Below are positions 9,706-19,723 of a DNA stretch of 64,000 nucleotides, in pieces (positions within the stretch are counted from its first letter, which is position 1; every line of letters starts with the position of its first letter). A program made the translations under genes and the position numbers. The notes below the pieces were generated by a model. The model was not told the origin of the DNA, searched no databases, and worked only from the letters and a program-made list of their open reading frames with translations. The stretch comes from Nothopassalora personata. Lineage: Eukaryota > Ascomycota > Dothideomycetes > Mycosphaerellales > Mycosphaerellaceae. Where the stretch lies: positions 1,674,001 to 1,738,000 of the forward strand of contig CM066293.1 of assembly GCA_033816765.1 (NCBI GenBank), given 5' to 3'.

Positions 9706-11235
9706 TCAGTCATCCTCTGCATTCTCGATCCGCGCCGTGGAAGCTTTACCTTCGAATACAGCCTGTTCAGCAATGATCTCGTGGTCAGTAAGTGTGACGA
9801 CGCGGTCACCGAATGCAGCTGCAATCTCCTCGAGCGTCTTGTGCTTGGTTTCGCTGAGGAAGTGTCAGCACTTGGACAGAGTCCGACTTTGGGTTGTTGC
9901 TCACGGAAAGTAAAAGTATGCAACGATCAGAAAGAACAGCGTGCAGCCCACGAAAACGTAGTAGTAGTTCTCATGGATTGTCGCGAAAGCGCTCGGTCCC
10001 GCTTCAGTGATGCCGACATTGACGATGAAATGCGAGGCCGCTGCCAGACCCATCACTTTGCTACGTAGCGCCATTGGTAGGACTTCAGCGCCATAGAGCC
10101 AAGTAGTGCTATTGAGCATGCCGTAGTATGTGACTACAAAGAGGTAGATGCCGAGTACTGCGAAGCCCTTGCCGACTTGGTTGTTAGTGTTCTGGAATTG
10201 CCGCTGCATCACGGCAGCATAGATCTCGATAAGAATGATACCGCCCAGGCCAGCCAGGATCATCTTCCGGCGGCCCCATTGATCTGTGAGGAATTGTGTT
10301 GTCAAAGCATTTGACAGGAACGCTATCGTTCCGTAGACCCCGGCCAATGCTAGAATGGTATGCGACTCGATGCCCAGGGATTTGTATAGGATCGTCTGGT
10401 AGTACTGAATAACGTTGACACCCGTAAGCGATGTCATTGTTTGCACGGCGATAGAGACCAAAGCTCGATGTCGGAAGAGCCTGAAGATGTCTTTGTATGT
10501 CTTCACTTCTCGCTCCATTTCGTACTCAATTTGAGCTCGCATGAGAGCGAACTCTTCCCGTACTCGATGGGAATGGAGGTCTCGCCTAATCTTGACGAAT
10601 TCGATCCGAGCTTCTTCAATTCTTGCATTGCGGATCAGCCAACGTGGGGAATTGGGCATGAACGTCAGAAGTCCGATGAAGAGCACGATGCCCCAAGGGA
10701 TCTGAATGGCCAGCGGTAGGCGCCACTGAACCTGCCCGTACGAAGCGTAGCCACACGCAAACCCGACCCAATTCGAAGCCATGGTGCCAAACGATATGCC
10801 ACAGCCAGAAATCCCTCCGATCAAGCCGCGCTGATGAGGTGCAGAGATCTCGCTGAGATAGATTGGCACAGTACCAACCATGCCGCCAACCGCAATCCCA
10901 GCGAGCACACGTCCAGCTAGGAACATGCCCATATTGACAGCTGCGGTTTGGACCACAACGCCGATCGTGACAATGATGCACATGAGCTGCATGAATCTGA
11001 TTCGACCGAGCAGATCTCCGGTGAAGGTCTGCACGAAGGCGCCGACTGCTTCGCCCGCGATGTATACCGCCACTACGGCCCCAGTGAGGCCCTTGGAAGG
11101 ATGTTGCATGTATTCGATCCAAGATTGATGGGCTATGGTCGTGGTGGCGATGCCCGTGTCGAAGCCGAAGAAGAAGGTGCCGATCGCCGCGAATATGGCG
11201 ATTCCGAAGGTATACCAGCCATCGCTGCGAGCCAT
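9706..11235 (-). CDS. MFS sugar-transporter-type permease
   Basis: Coding exons 9905-11235 and 9706-9853; the 51-nt intron (9854-9904, GTGAGC donor, TTCCTCAG acceptor) restores the family C-terminus PETKHKTLEEI. Total 492 residues, about 12 membrane segments. Sugar porter signatures: GTFFFGFDTGIA in TM1, LLGRIRF loop, PNSPRWLI after TM6, SLTGVNVIQYY in TM7, QWGRRK loop, and the PET motif. The Gln that precedes the TM7 TGVN motif in glucose porters is replaced by Ser here (MTSLTG), so substrate class is uncertain; quinate, lactose or pentose-type porters of fungi share this look. Located in the plasma membrane by family. Its upstream region has been separated from the divergent PLC-like gene by a 45.8-kb transposon nest. 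Confidence 0.9.
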
Positions 11236-11239
11236 GATG

Positions 11240-11310
11240 CTGTCAAGCGGGAAGTGAATGTAGTGAAGAATGATGCAGGATGCAGATTACTGGAAGACAG
11301 TCTTACTTAC
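11240..11310 (-). other. Probable 5' UTR intron of the MFS gene
   Basis: A GTAAGTAAGA donor (ending at 11310) and a CGCTTGACAG acceptor (11240) bound 71 nt just 4 nt upstream of the ATG at 11235. Splicing to the tiny upstream ATG-AAG would not keep frame, so this fits a leader intron. Confidence 0.45.
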
Positions 11311-11533
11311 CTTCATGTCCGCCATCGGCATTCTTTCCTATAATGTGCTGTCGTGCATCTCGCGTGACACACGTGCGAAACAATGATCTTCCCCATCTTC
11401 ATGCACATGTGGTGGTGTCTGTGCGAAGATGGAGGAAGAAGAGGAGGTCGGGCCAAAGCCACGCGAGCCATTAGCCGCCGAAGCCAGGCTAAGCTCGTTT
11501 AGGGATTCCGGTAATCCGTGCCTGACTATGTAT

Positions 11534-11710
11534 TGTTGTAGATAGGATATTTGACGAATACAAGCTTGAGGATTAAAACGATAGGGTGGATTAGTAACCC
11601 TTATGAATTGCACACTAGGTGTAAGACTATCTAACTATAGAAACAGTGTAATATAGGGTATATATACTAAGTCCTAACTAATATAGCTACTAGTTACCTA
11701 ATTTATAACA
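11534..11710 (-). repeat. E0 Copia 3' LTR
   Basis: 177 bp, TGTTGTAGATAGG...TTATAACA on the plus strand; followed by a CTCCCCCTTTA polypurine tract (read on minus). Matches 57138-57314 apart from many transitions of RIP type. Confidence 0.88.
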
Positions 11711-12394
11711 CTCCCCCTTTAGACTAACTGCTATAAAGGCAGCCTAATTAACTTGATATTACCTATATTGCTATATTAGTCTCGAACACCTTTACTAGCT
11801 TTAGATACTAGGTTCCTCGTTATAAGTAAGTATATACTAAGGATAGGGATCTTATTAGATCTACTTATATAAGAGATCTTTATAGACCTACTTTAAGTAT
11901 ATTATAGCCTTATCTTTCCGCTTTTAGAAGCGAATAGAAGGTTCTCTGGGCTTAAGAAGGCTCTTATAGCTAGGTAGTAGCGTATAGGCCTTATAGGTAT
12001 ATATAAAAGAAGCTAGTTCTTTACTAAGTAACTCTCCCTACTTTATACTACTTTATACCTCTCTTACCCCCTTCTAGACTACTATATATATACTAATAAC
12101 TACTATATATATACTCTTAAAGCTTCTTAAGAAGCTTTAGTAAGGTATACTATATATATAATAATATTTTAAGGGTATTTACTAACTTATAAGTAGTATT
12201 ATAGTAGATGTTATTAAGTAGACTCCTATAAACTAATTTAGTAATACTAGTAATATCTATAGTAGTAGAACTAGCTCTAGTAATAGTAACGATCCTAATA
12301 AGCGTCCTCCTAGTAATAGTAGAAAGGGTCTACCTATATCTAGTAAGCTCTCTAAGCGTAAGGCCCTTATTAAGGCACTTGTTAAGTTAAGACC
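11711..12394. mobile_element. E0 3' internal remnant, AT-rich
   Basis: TpA-rich, no readable protein. Contains a 22-bp perfect palindrome (12118-12139, core CTTCTTAAGAAG) and TATATA runs. A plus-strand stretch near 12270-12394 reads as a Ser/Asn/Lys-rich peptide, not assigned. Confidence 0.5.
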
Positions 12395-12598
12395 TAACAG
12401 GATACGTAGTTGGCAGCGGAGTAGAGTAAGAGATTAATCTTCAACTGGCTAATAGCTATAGGGCATGTAGCAATATATTAGGAACCAATGTATGAATTGT
12501 GTTAGATGTCTATCTAAGCTAAAGAGGAGAGAAGGTGTCTTCCGACAAGCTAAGTCATCGTAGATGCCTTAGGCTATTAGATTACAACCTAACTGTTA
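12395..12598 (-). repeat. Copia A 3' LTR (proposed)
   Basis: 204 bp with terminal inverted repeats TAACAG/CTGTTA, a RIP-changed TGACAG/CTGTCA. It lies directly after a minus-strand purine tract (AAGGGGAGC) downstream of the RNase H of A. No second copy is present in the window, so the boundary rests on termini and position only. Confidence 0.5.
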
Positions 12599-14649
12599 GC
12601 TCCCCTTAAGATGCTACATCTTAACACTCCTACTTATCTTATATAGGAGGTCATAGTCTGCTCTTCTCCTATTAGTAGTATTTAGACCTCTATGACAGGT
12701 TAAGCTAGCTTACAAACCTCTAGAAGTGTAGACTAGTCTTTAGCTTTATGAACCTATCTATAACTATCTTAGATGTTAGGGTGTACTTAATAGTAATAAG
12801 CCTTCTCTACTAAAGTTTCCTAACAGCATTGTAGGCAATGTTAATGTGCTTTAACTTGTTATAAACATGTGCATCCCTTACTAGGGTAAGGGCAGCTTAG
12901 TTGTTACCTCTTAATTAGACTAGTCTTAAGCTTAATATAGTCTCCTAGTTTCTAGTAATCCTTAGTTAATAGGAACAGTCTCCTACTAACTCTAGACAGT
13001 CCATCTCCCTTAGCAGTGAAGCTAGGAATTGGGATTGCTTTACATATGTATTTATAGCTATGTATTTAGCTTCCATTATAGATGTTGCTATAGACTTTTG
13101 CTTCTTGCTCATCTAGGAGACTAGTGCCCTATAGAGGAAGAAGACATACCTAAGGATAGAGACTCTGTCTACTTTGTCTATTACATAATTAGAGTTATAG
13201 TATCTAACTAGGCATCCTTCTCTATACCTAGAGAAGACAAGGCTAAGATTAGGATATAACCTTAGATATCTTATAATCTTCTTTAAAGCCTTTATGTAGT
13301 AGGTGGATAGGTCACTTATAAATAAGCTTATCCTTCCTAGGGCAAAAGCAATGTCTAGCCTTATAATCGTTGCTAGCTACATCTATATACCATTAATACT
13401 CTAGTACTCTGCCTTGTTACACCTCTTATCTATATGGCTTGAAGGTTTAAGAGCCTTATAGCTGTCTATAGGTAAGTGTATAGGTGCTGCCTTCTTATAG
13501 TTTATCCCTATCTTAGTAAGGTTGTCCCTAACAAAGTGTCCCTAGTTAAGTTTTAGGATTCCTCTCCTCCTGTCCCTTATAACTCTTATACAAAGGATCT
13601 TTTTAGGTTTACTAAGATCTTTAATCTTAAAGACTTTACCAAGTTCTCTTTTAAACTAGAGAACATCTATTAACTTTAGTGTAGCAATTGGAATGTTATC
13701 TATATATGTAAGAATTATAATCTCTTTTTCCTTGTAAATGAGTAGGCATAGATCTACCTCTAACTATGTGAATCCAATCTCTCTAAGCTTTAACATATAG
13801 AGTTAATTCCAATCTCTAGCTACTTACTTAAGTCTATATAAGCTTTTAAGGATCTTAAACACTATGTTTAGTAGAAGCTTAACTCCTAGTAGTAGTAACA
13901 TAAAGATGTCTTTATGAAGGGTGCTTTCTATAAACGTATTGTTTACATCCACTTAGTAAAGATAGAGATCCTTCTTACACACAATAGCTATAAATACCCT
14001 AAGGGTGTCCTATCTAACTATAGGCGTAAATGTCTCTATAAAGTTAATACTAAACTTCTATAAAAAGCCCCTTATAACTAGCCTAGCCTTGAACTTTTTA
14101 ATAGCTCTACTAATGCTTCTTTTAACATTAAAGACCTATCTTAACGTAACTAAGTTTGCTCCTTTTAGTAGAATAGCATTCTCCTAGGTGTTATTACTCT
14201 ATAGAGCATCTAGCTCCTTCTAGATTGCTTCCTTCTAAAGGTGTCCCCATTTCTTGTTATTTACAGCATCCTTATAGGACTTTAGAATTAGGATCTCTTA
14301 CTTGTATGTAATGACTTCTACAGTTGCTACAAAGGCTATGTCCTTAACTTCTTCTAGGAATTCACTATCCTATAGTACTGAATCATCTACTAATTATATA
14401 GCTGTAAAGAAAGCTTAGTAGTAAGCAGCAAGGTTCTCTAAGAGGTCTATTACTTCTCCTACTTTAGTAGCTAGTTTAGGTATAGGGACTATAGATCTTA
14501 GGGCTTTCTGTTTCTATTTATAGCCCTTAATATTATGGTTAGCCCTCCTCTTACTAAGGGATAATCTAAGAGTAGTTACTTGTGTCCTAGTGACATTCTT
14601 TTCCTAGAGATCTAGTAAGCTTATCTTAATTAGCTTATCGATTTTCTAA
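12599..14649 (-). pseudogene. Copia A: reverse transcriptase and RNase H relic
   Basis: Minus-strand translation with many TAG/TAA stops gives the Ty1/Copia RT start (TLRWVFNVKR), the active site YIDNIPIA at 13684-13715 (normally YVDD; the second Asp has become Asn through a RIP-type change), and the RNase H helix SKKQKSIATSIMEAKYIA at 13056-13112 (normally KKQxxVAxSTxEAEY). The integrase end of the same element continues at 22427 beyond the E1 insertion. Inactive by sequence. Confidence 0.8.
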
Positions 14650-14654
14650 AATTC

Positions 14655-14844
14655 TGACACGGACAAGACAGCAACAGGGCGCAAACGTGTATTAGCCTTA
14701 GTATCGAGTAAGTTCTACGAAGAAGAGAAGTAAGAAGTCGCGAGAAGCGCGTGATAAGATCGGGCCCGAATCTAGGGTCCGGGCGCGCTAGGGCGCGAGG
14801 TCACGTGACACCGAAGTGCGTCTGTGCAAAGGTAAACCGTGACA
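14655..14844 (-). repeat. E1 3' LTR
   Basis: 190 bp, starts TGACACGG and ends CCGTGACA on the plus strand; next to the polypurine tract CCACCCCCCCTCTC (minus GAGAGGGGGGGTGG). Confidence 0.93.
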
Positions 14845-15112
14845 CCACCCCCCCTCTCAAACCGCCGTACGCCCTCGTACGCGTGAATCAATCGCCATGG
14901 GGTATATCCATCAAACGCCATTACCCAATTCAATCCAATCCAATCTAGTCTGTCGTGTGTATGTATGAAGTCGAGTGCGAGGAAGACCCTGTGCGTCTGG
15001 AGGCAGCAGCTCGCTTGGGCCGTCGCAACAGAGAGTTGTATATCTTGCCGCAGCAAGCCTCAAGCGAAGACAGTATCACACCGCAGTGTGCCTTGTGTCC
15101 ACCAACTGTATA

Positions 15113-18100
15113 TCAAGCCTCAGCTTGCCTCAAGTTGTATCTGCGCTCCGCCGGTGCTTTGTGGGGCTCACTATTGGCAACGATGTCTGGGTCGTCCAGT
15201 ATCCACCCTTCAGGTTTGCGCCAACCAGGTGGTGGACCGGCTGCTGACGGGTTCTTGTGATGATAGTCTGCCATCGCCTCCTCGGCACTACCTTTCAGTT
15301 TGCTGTAAGGCACCTCTGTGATAGCACCACCTTCCCAGCGGACGGTGTACTTCACGTGCTTCTTGGCTTTGCCAGTCCACCTGCTGTCCACAATCGCCTC
15401 AACCGCGTACTCGTCGGGTTCGTCGCCGTCTGAAGCCTCGATAAGTGGTTGGCCTTGGCTCTGGTTCGGGAATGGGTCGTCATTCGCAGGTCGCAACACG
15501 CTGGTGTGAAAGCGTGGGTATATGCGCATGCTCTCCTGTAGGTCGAGCTCGTACACATCGGGGTTGACTCTTCGTGTAATCGTGAAGGGACCTGCGTTCT
15601 TATGGTCAAGTTTCTTGCAGGGCCTTCGAGTGCGGATGTTTCTGGTATCCAGCCAAACCTTGTCTCCAATCGCGTATCGTGGCGCGGGCTTGCGCTTGGT
15701 GGCATCCGCGTATTTTGCCTGCGTGTAGTTAAGCTGTGTGATGCAGTGCGCGTTGACATTCTCCATAAAAGATGCAAAATCTTCTGCGTGCCGCTTCGAC
15801 AAGGCCTGTGCTTTCGGAAGCTTGGCAGGGGGTCCGGGAGCCTGAGGCAGCACCTCCATACGAGGATTGCGGCCTAAGGTTGCAAAGAAAGGTGATACAC
15901 CTGTAGCAGCGCTTTGCTGGTTGTTCAAGGCGAACTCTGCGATAGGCAGCCATTGGACCCAGTCGTCCTGCATGTAGTTGACGTATGCGCGGAGGTACTG
16001 CTCCATCGACTGATTCGTGCGCTCTGACTGCCCATCTGTCTGAGGGTGAAAAGCCGTCGAAATCTTTGTGCGTATGCCGAGTCGTATCATCAGTGCTTTC
16101 CAGAATTGGCTGACCCATTGACTCCCACGGTCCGACACTGCGGTCTCGAACAGTCCTTGGTCCTTGATCACATGCTTCAGTACTGCGTCAGCAGCCGTTT
16201 CAGGGGTCAGATCCACAACCGGCATGAGATGCTTCTTCTTAGTTAGCCTGCAGGTGAGGGTGAGTATATTCTCGTATTTCACGCCCTCAGCACTGTAGCT
16301 CTCAGGCAACTCCACCACGTAGTCCAGTGCTACTTCCTTGTATGCACCGTCAGGGACGGGCAGCTGTCGCAACGCTCCTTGGTAGGCGTCGTGGAAAGCT
16401 TTGGACCTCGTGCAGATGTAACAGTTCTTGACGTACTTGGCGACATCTGCGGCGAGTCCAGGCCAGTAGTACGTACGGGTGAGGAGGTCGACGGTCTTTT
16501 CGCGACCTGGATGTCCTGCAAGCGGAGCATCATGGTGTCTTGCCATAAGCTCTGGTCGTAGATCGTATGGCACATACGTGCGGCCTTGTATCTTAATCAA
16601 GGCGCCTTCCAGTTCGCAGTCACTAAGCGAGATGTGAGCAGAGCCCTCCAGGTTCTGTGGAAGCGTTCGGGCCTTGTCGTCGGCCAACGCCCTCTTGATA
16701 CCGCATGCCAGATCGTCCTTAGCGTATGCTTCTTCTATGAGTTCCTCGATGGAAGCTTCATTTGCTTCCAGCACACAGAGAGCCAGGTGATACTGATCTA
16801 CAGCTGTGCGATGCGTAGTCATTGCTGACAGTCTCAGGCGCTCGCGTACCTCCGGAGGAAGGTTGCGCGGCTTCAACACTGCTTGTTGCCGGTGTTTCAC
16901 ATCATCCTCATCGTCCATGTCTTGTCTGCGACGAGTGAGGCTATCAGGTTTCGTCCCGAGCTTGCCAGGGCGGTATTCGATCTGGAAGTCGAACCCGGAC
17001 AGGAACTCGCTCCAGCGGGCCTGTCGACGCGTAAGTTGCTTAGTAGTCATAAACCACTCCAAGCCTTTGTGATCTGTAAGCACCTTGGATGGTGCACTCA
17101 TCAATTCAGGGCGCCATTCCTCAAATGCGCGGACAATGGCCATAAGCTCTTTGTCGTAAATCTCGTAGTTGCACTCAGCCGGGTTCATCTTCGTTGAATA
17201 GAACGCGATGGGGTGCAGCTCGCCGTCATCTCCCACTTGAGAGAGCACACCAGCAGTGCATCGGTCTGATGAGTCAGTCTCCACAACACAGGGCTTGGTG
17301 ATGTCGAAGTGCGCCAGGACTGGGCGCTTGCAGAAAGCTGCCTTTAGTGTCTCGAACGCATTTTGGCAGTCGGAGCTCCACACGAAGGGTGCACGGTTCT
17401 TGAGTGCATTGCCGCGTGTGAGATCGGTCAGAGGCATGACGATGCCGGAGAAGTTGTCAACAAATCTCCTGTAGAAGTTGGCTAACCCAAGGAAGGACAG
17501 CACATCCTTCAAGCTCTGTGGTGTTGCCCAATCCATGATAGTCTGGACTTTGGATTCATCCATCTGAATGCCTTTGTCAGTGATGATTAGCCCTAGGAAC
17601 TTGACGCTCTTCTGGAAGAAGCGGCACTTGTGAACATCAATCGGAAGTCGCGCGTCGATCAGACACTGGATGATAGTGCGTACGTGCTTCACGTGCTCCT
17701 CAAACGAGCCATGCGTGAACACGATGCAATCATCCAGGTATGCAGACACGAAGTCATCCAAGTGTCTACACAGGGCCTTGTTGATGTATGCTTGGAACGC
17801 GCTGGGCGCATTGCATAATCCGAAGGGCACCACCAGCCATTCGTACGTGCCGTACCTGGTGGTAAAGGCTGTCTTCCACTCATCACCTTCCCGGATGCGC
17901 AGTTCGTTGAAAGCAGCAATAATGTCGAGGGTCGTGAACCACTGGGCACCACTCATTCGTGCTAGTGTCTCACGCACCTGTGGTATCGGATACCTGTTCT
18001 TGATAGTGATGGCATTCACTGCCCGGTAATCCACACACACGCGCAAGCCGCCTCCAGGCTTCTTGACAATGATAACAGGGCTAGCAATCTGCGAGGTAGA

Positions 18101-19198
18101 GCGTCGAATCTTGCCCGCTGCTTCCTCTTTGTCGACATGGGCTTTGGTGACATCTAGCTCGGGCTTCGACATAGAGTAAGGGCGCTTGAAAGGCAGTTTA
18201 GCGCCTTCAACGAATTCAATCGCTAGGTCCGATTCTGGTCGATGAGGTGGCAGGCCCTCCGCGACAGTCGGGTCAAATCCGTGCTTCAGGTCCTTCAGCT
18301 GTTGAGGCAGCAAGCTCTCTACTTCTCGCATAGTTGCTTGCTTCTTGTTCATGTAAATAGCTTTGTCTTCAGCAGTCATTGCGCTCAATCGTACGCTAAT
18401 GTCGTGGAGAAGTTCTTCGGTCGTGGGTTCTGGTTCATCCGGGTCAAGAGTCCCCATCTCCCAGACCAGGTATCCTTCTTCAAGGTTCTCCTCACATGCC
18501 TCGCCGATAGTCATGCTGGAGACTTGGATCGGAGGCGTCTGGAGATGAGGGATGGCGTGTTGCATGCGGACCTTCGTGCCACCAATAGTCGTCGGGCAGG
18601 GGTCGCAGTGCTCAGCACAATATTTCTCGGTGAAGGTGAATGTATTCGCCCTCCAATCTGGCACAGGACAGTGCTTCTGAAACCATGGGATCCCCAGAAC
18701 GAGATCGTAGTCCAGGTCGGTAACGAAGCAGTTGATTTCTTCTGTGTGTCCGTTCAGATCCAAGTCTGCCTTCACACATTCAGTGGCTTGTCCGGATGCT
18801 TCAGGGTTCGCTCCCAAGCCGATACTCCATGCTTGCGGCAGTCTAGTCCTGGACAGATGCTTCTTAGCAAACGCTGTGCTACAGAAGAAGGACTCAGCGC
18901 CTGGGTCCATTAGAATGCGAGCGAGTTCGCCGCCTACTAGTCCACAGACGACGATGTGAGAGCTCCTAGGAGGGAGATCCATCGCTTGCATAGCATGCAG
19001 TGCAACTTCTGGGCTGAAGATCACCGGCATGTCGTCTACGGCCGTCTCCTGCTGCGCAGGGTTCTTCTTTCCTCCATGTCGATGGTGTAACAACGGTGAT
19101 GTAACCTTCGGCAGAGGTGTGACCGCTGGCGGTCTAGGTGGCACTACCTTCGGAGGGTCAGTGCCAGGCGCACTCACTGGCTCCTGGTCGTTGCGCAT
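15113..19198 (-). CDS. pol: E1 Pol polyprotein (PR-RT-RH-IN-chromodomain)
   Basis: 1,361 residues, intact. Aspartic protease around 85-200 with ARILMDPGAES, where the usual D-S/T-G triad is D98-P99-G100, and the closing YDLVLGIPWF. RT has LRVCVDYRAVNAI, the active site YLDD (about 486-489) and FLGLANFYRRF. RNase H has ETDSSDRCTAGVLSQ and TDHKGLEWF. Integrase has an H-H-C-C zinc motif (HHDAPLAGH, CYICTRSK) and the D,D,E core (LDYVVELP, SDRGSQW, SERTNQ). A C-terminal chromodomain-like stretch (VEAIVDSRWTGK, VKYTVRWEGG) places it among chromoviruses. The ATG is 11 nt after the gag stop, and this frame is -1 to gag and open across the gag end, so frameshifting or re-initiation is possible. The Pro in the protease triad may make the protease inactive. 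Confidence 0.93.
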   Translation of the reverse strand: MRNDQEPVSAPGTDPPKVVPPRPPAVTPLPKVTSPLLHHRHGGKKNPAQQETAVDDMPVIFSPEVALHAMQAMDLPPRSSHIVVCGLVGGELARILMDPGAESFFCSTAFAKKHLSRTRLPQAWSIGLGANPEASGQATECVKADLDLNGHTEEINCFVTDLDYDLVLGIPWFQKHCPVPDWRANTFTFTEKYCAEHCDPCPTTIGGTKVRMQHAIPHLQTPPIQVSSMTIGEACEENLEEGYLVWEMGTLDPDEPEPTTEELLHDISVRLSAMTAEDKAIYMNKKQATMREVESLLPQQLKDLKHGFDPTVAEGLPPHRPESDLAIEFVEGAKLPFKRPYSMSKPELDVTKAHVDKEEAAGKIRRSTSQIASPVIIVKKPGGGLRVCVDYRAVNAITIKNRYPIPQVRETLARMSGAQWFTTLDIIAAFNELRIREGDEWKTAFTTRYGTYEWLVVPFGLCNAPSAFQAYINKALCRHLDDFVSAYLDDCIVFTHGSFEEHVKHVRTIIQCLIDARLPIDVHKCRFFQKSVKFLGLIITDKGIQMDESKVQTIMDWATPQSLKDVLSFLGLANFYRRFVDNFSGIVMPLTDLTRGNALKNRAPFVWSSDCQNAFETLKAAFCKRPVLAHFDITKPCVVETDSSDRCTAGVLSQVGDDGELHPIAFYSTKMNPAECNYEIYDKELMAIVRAFEEWRPELMSAPSKVLTDHKGLEWFMTTKQLTRRQARWSEFLSGFDFQIEYRPGKLGTKPDSLTRRRQDMDDEDDVKHRQQAVLKPRNLPPEVRERLRLSAMTTHRTAVDQYHLALCVLEANEASIEELIEEAYAKDDLACGIKRALADDKARTLPQNLEGSAHISLSDCELEGALIKIQGRTYVPYDLRPELMARHHDAPLAGHPGREKTVDLLTRTYYWPGLAADVAKYVKNCYICTRSKAFHDAYQGALRQLPVPDGAYKEVALDYVVELPESYSAEGVKYENILTLTCRLTKKKHLMPVVDLTPETAADAVLKHVIKDQGLFETAVSDRGSQWVSQFWKALMIRLGIRTKISTAFHPQTDGQSERTNQSMEQYLRAYVNYMQDDWVQWLPIAEFALNNQQSAATGVSPFFATLGRNPRMEVLPQAPGPPAKLPKAQALSKRHAEDFASFMENVNAHCITQLNYTQAKYADATKRKPAPRYAIGDKVWLDTRNIRTRRPCKKLDHKNAGPFTITRRVNPDVYELDLQESMRIYPRFHTSVLRPANDDPFPNQSQGQPLIEASDGDEPDEYAVEAIVDSRWTGKAKKHVKYTVRWEGGAITEVPYSKLKGSAEEAMADYHHKNPSAAGPPPGWRKPEGWILDDPDIVANSEPHKAPAERRYNLRQAEA

Positions 19199-19209
19199 AC
19201 GACCAGAGC

Positions 19210-19713
19210 CTAGGCTTCCCCCGACGGCGAAGCCTCCAGCTCAATCAGGTCCTCGACTTGCATGGAAGAGTTCTTCGTAGTGTTGGTGGTGTTGTTACCA
19301 CCAGACTTCTTGAACTTCTTGAATGGACACTTTGGAACCCAAGGTCCCTTGTGGTCGGTGCTCTTGCATGCGTAACAGAACACGTCTTCCTTTGGGCGGT
19401 TCACGTCCTCCTTCGTGAGGTTGCGGAAGATCACGCCCTCCTTCTTGGCAGCTTCAAGATCATATTCGCTGCGGATCTTGTCATTGTGGTGGATGTGCTT
19501 AGGCTTGCCATCTCCGCCTCCACGACGGTCAGCGCCACTTCCACCACCAGGAGCACCGCCTCCATTGCGGTTGTTGTTGTTGCCGCCGGGACCTTGAGCG
19601 TCGTTCAGGCGCAACTCGGCGTCTCGCAGATAGCGCTGCATAGCCGTCAGGTCGGTGAATTCTTCGCGGTAAGCGAGCGCTGTCTTTAGCGATTTGTTGA
19701 GCTTGTCTGCCAT
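19210..19713 (-). pseudogene. gag: E1 Gag C-terminal part
   Basis: Resumes gag after the inverted segment: repeats ADKLNKSLKTALAYREEF then continues to the NN/GG-rich linker, a basic stretch, and a zinc knuckle CYACKSTDHKGPWVPKC (C-x2-C-x4-H-x7-C, a stretched form of CCHC). Ends SPSGEA-stop at 19210. Read with the part from 22149 it would be one gag were it not for the inversion. Confidence 0.85.
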
Positions 19714-19723
19714 GTCCTCACAT

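Noticed and set aside
10616..11122. Minus-strand frame inside the MFS gene
   Set aside because: Out-of-frame shadow of the transporter.
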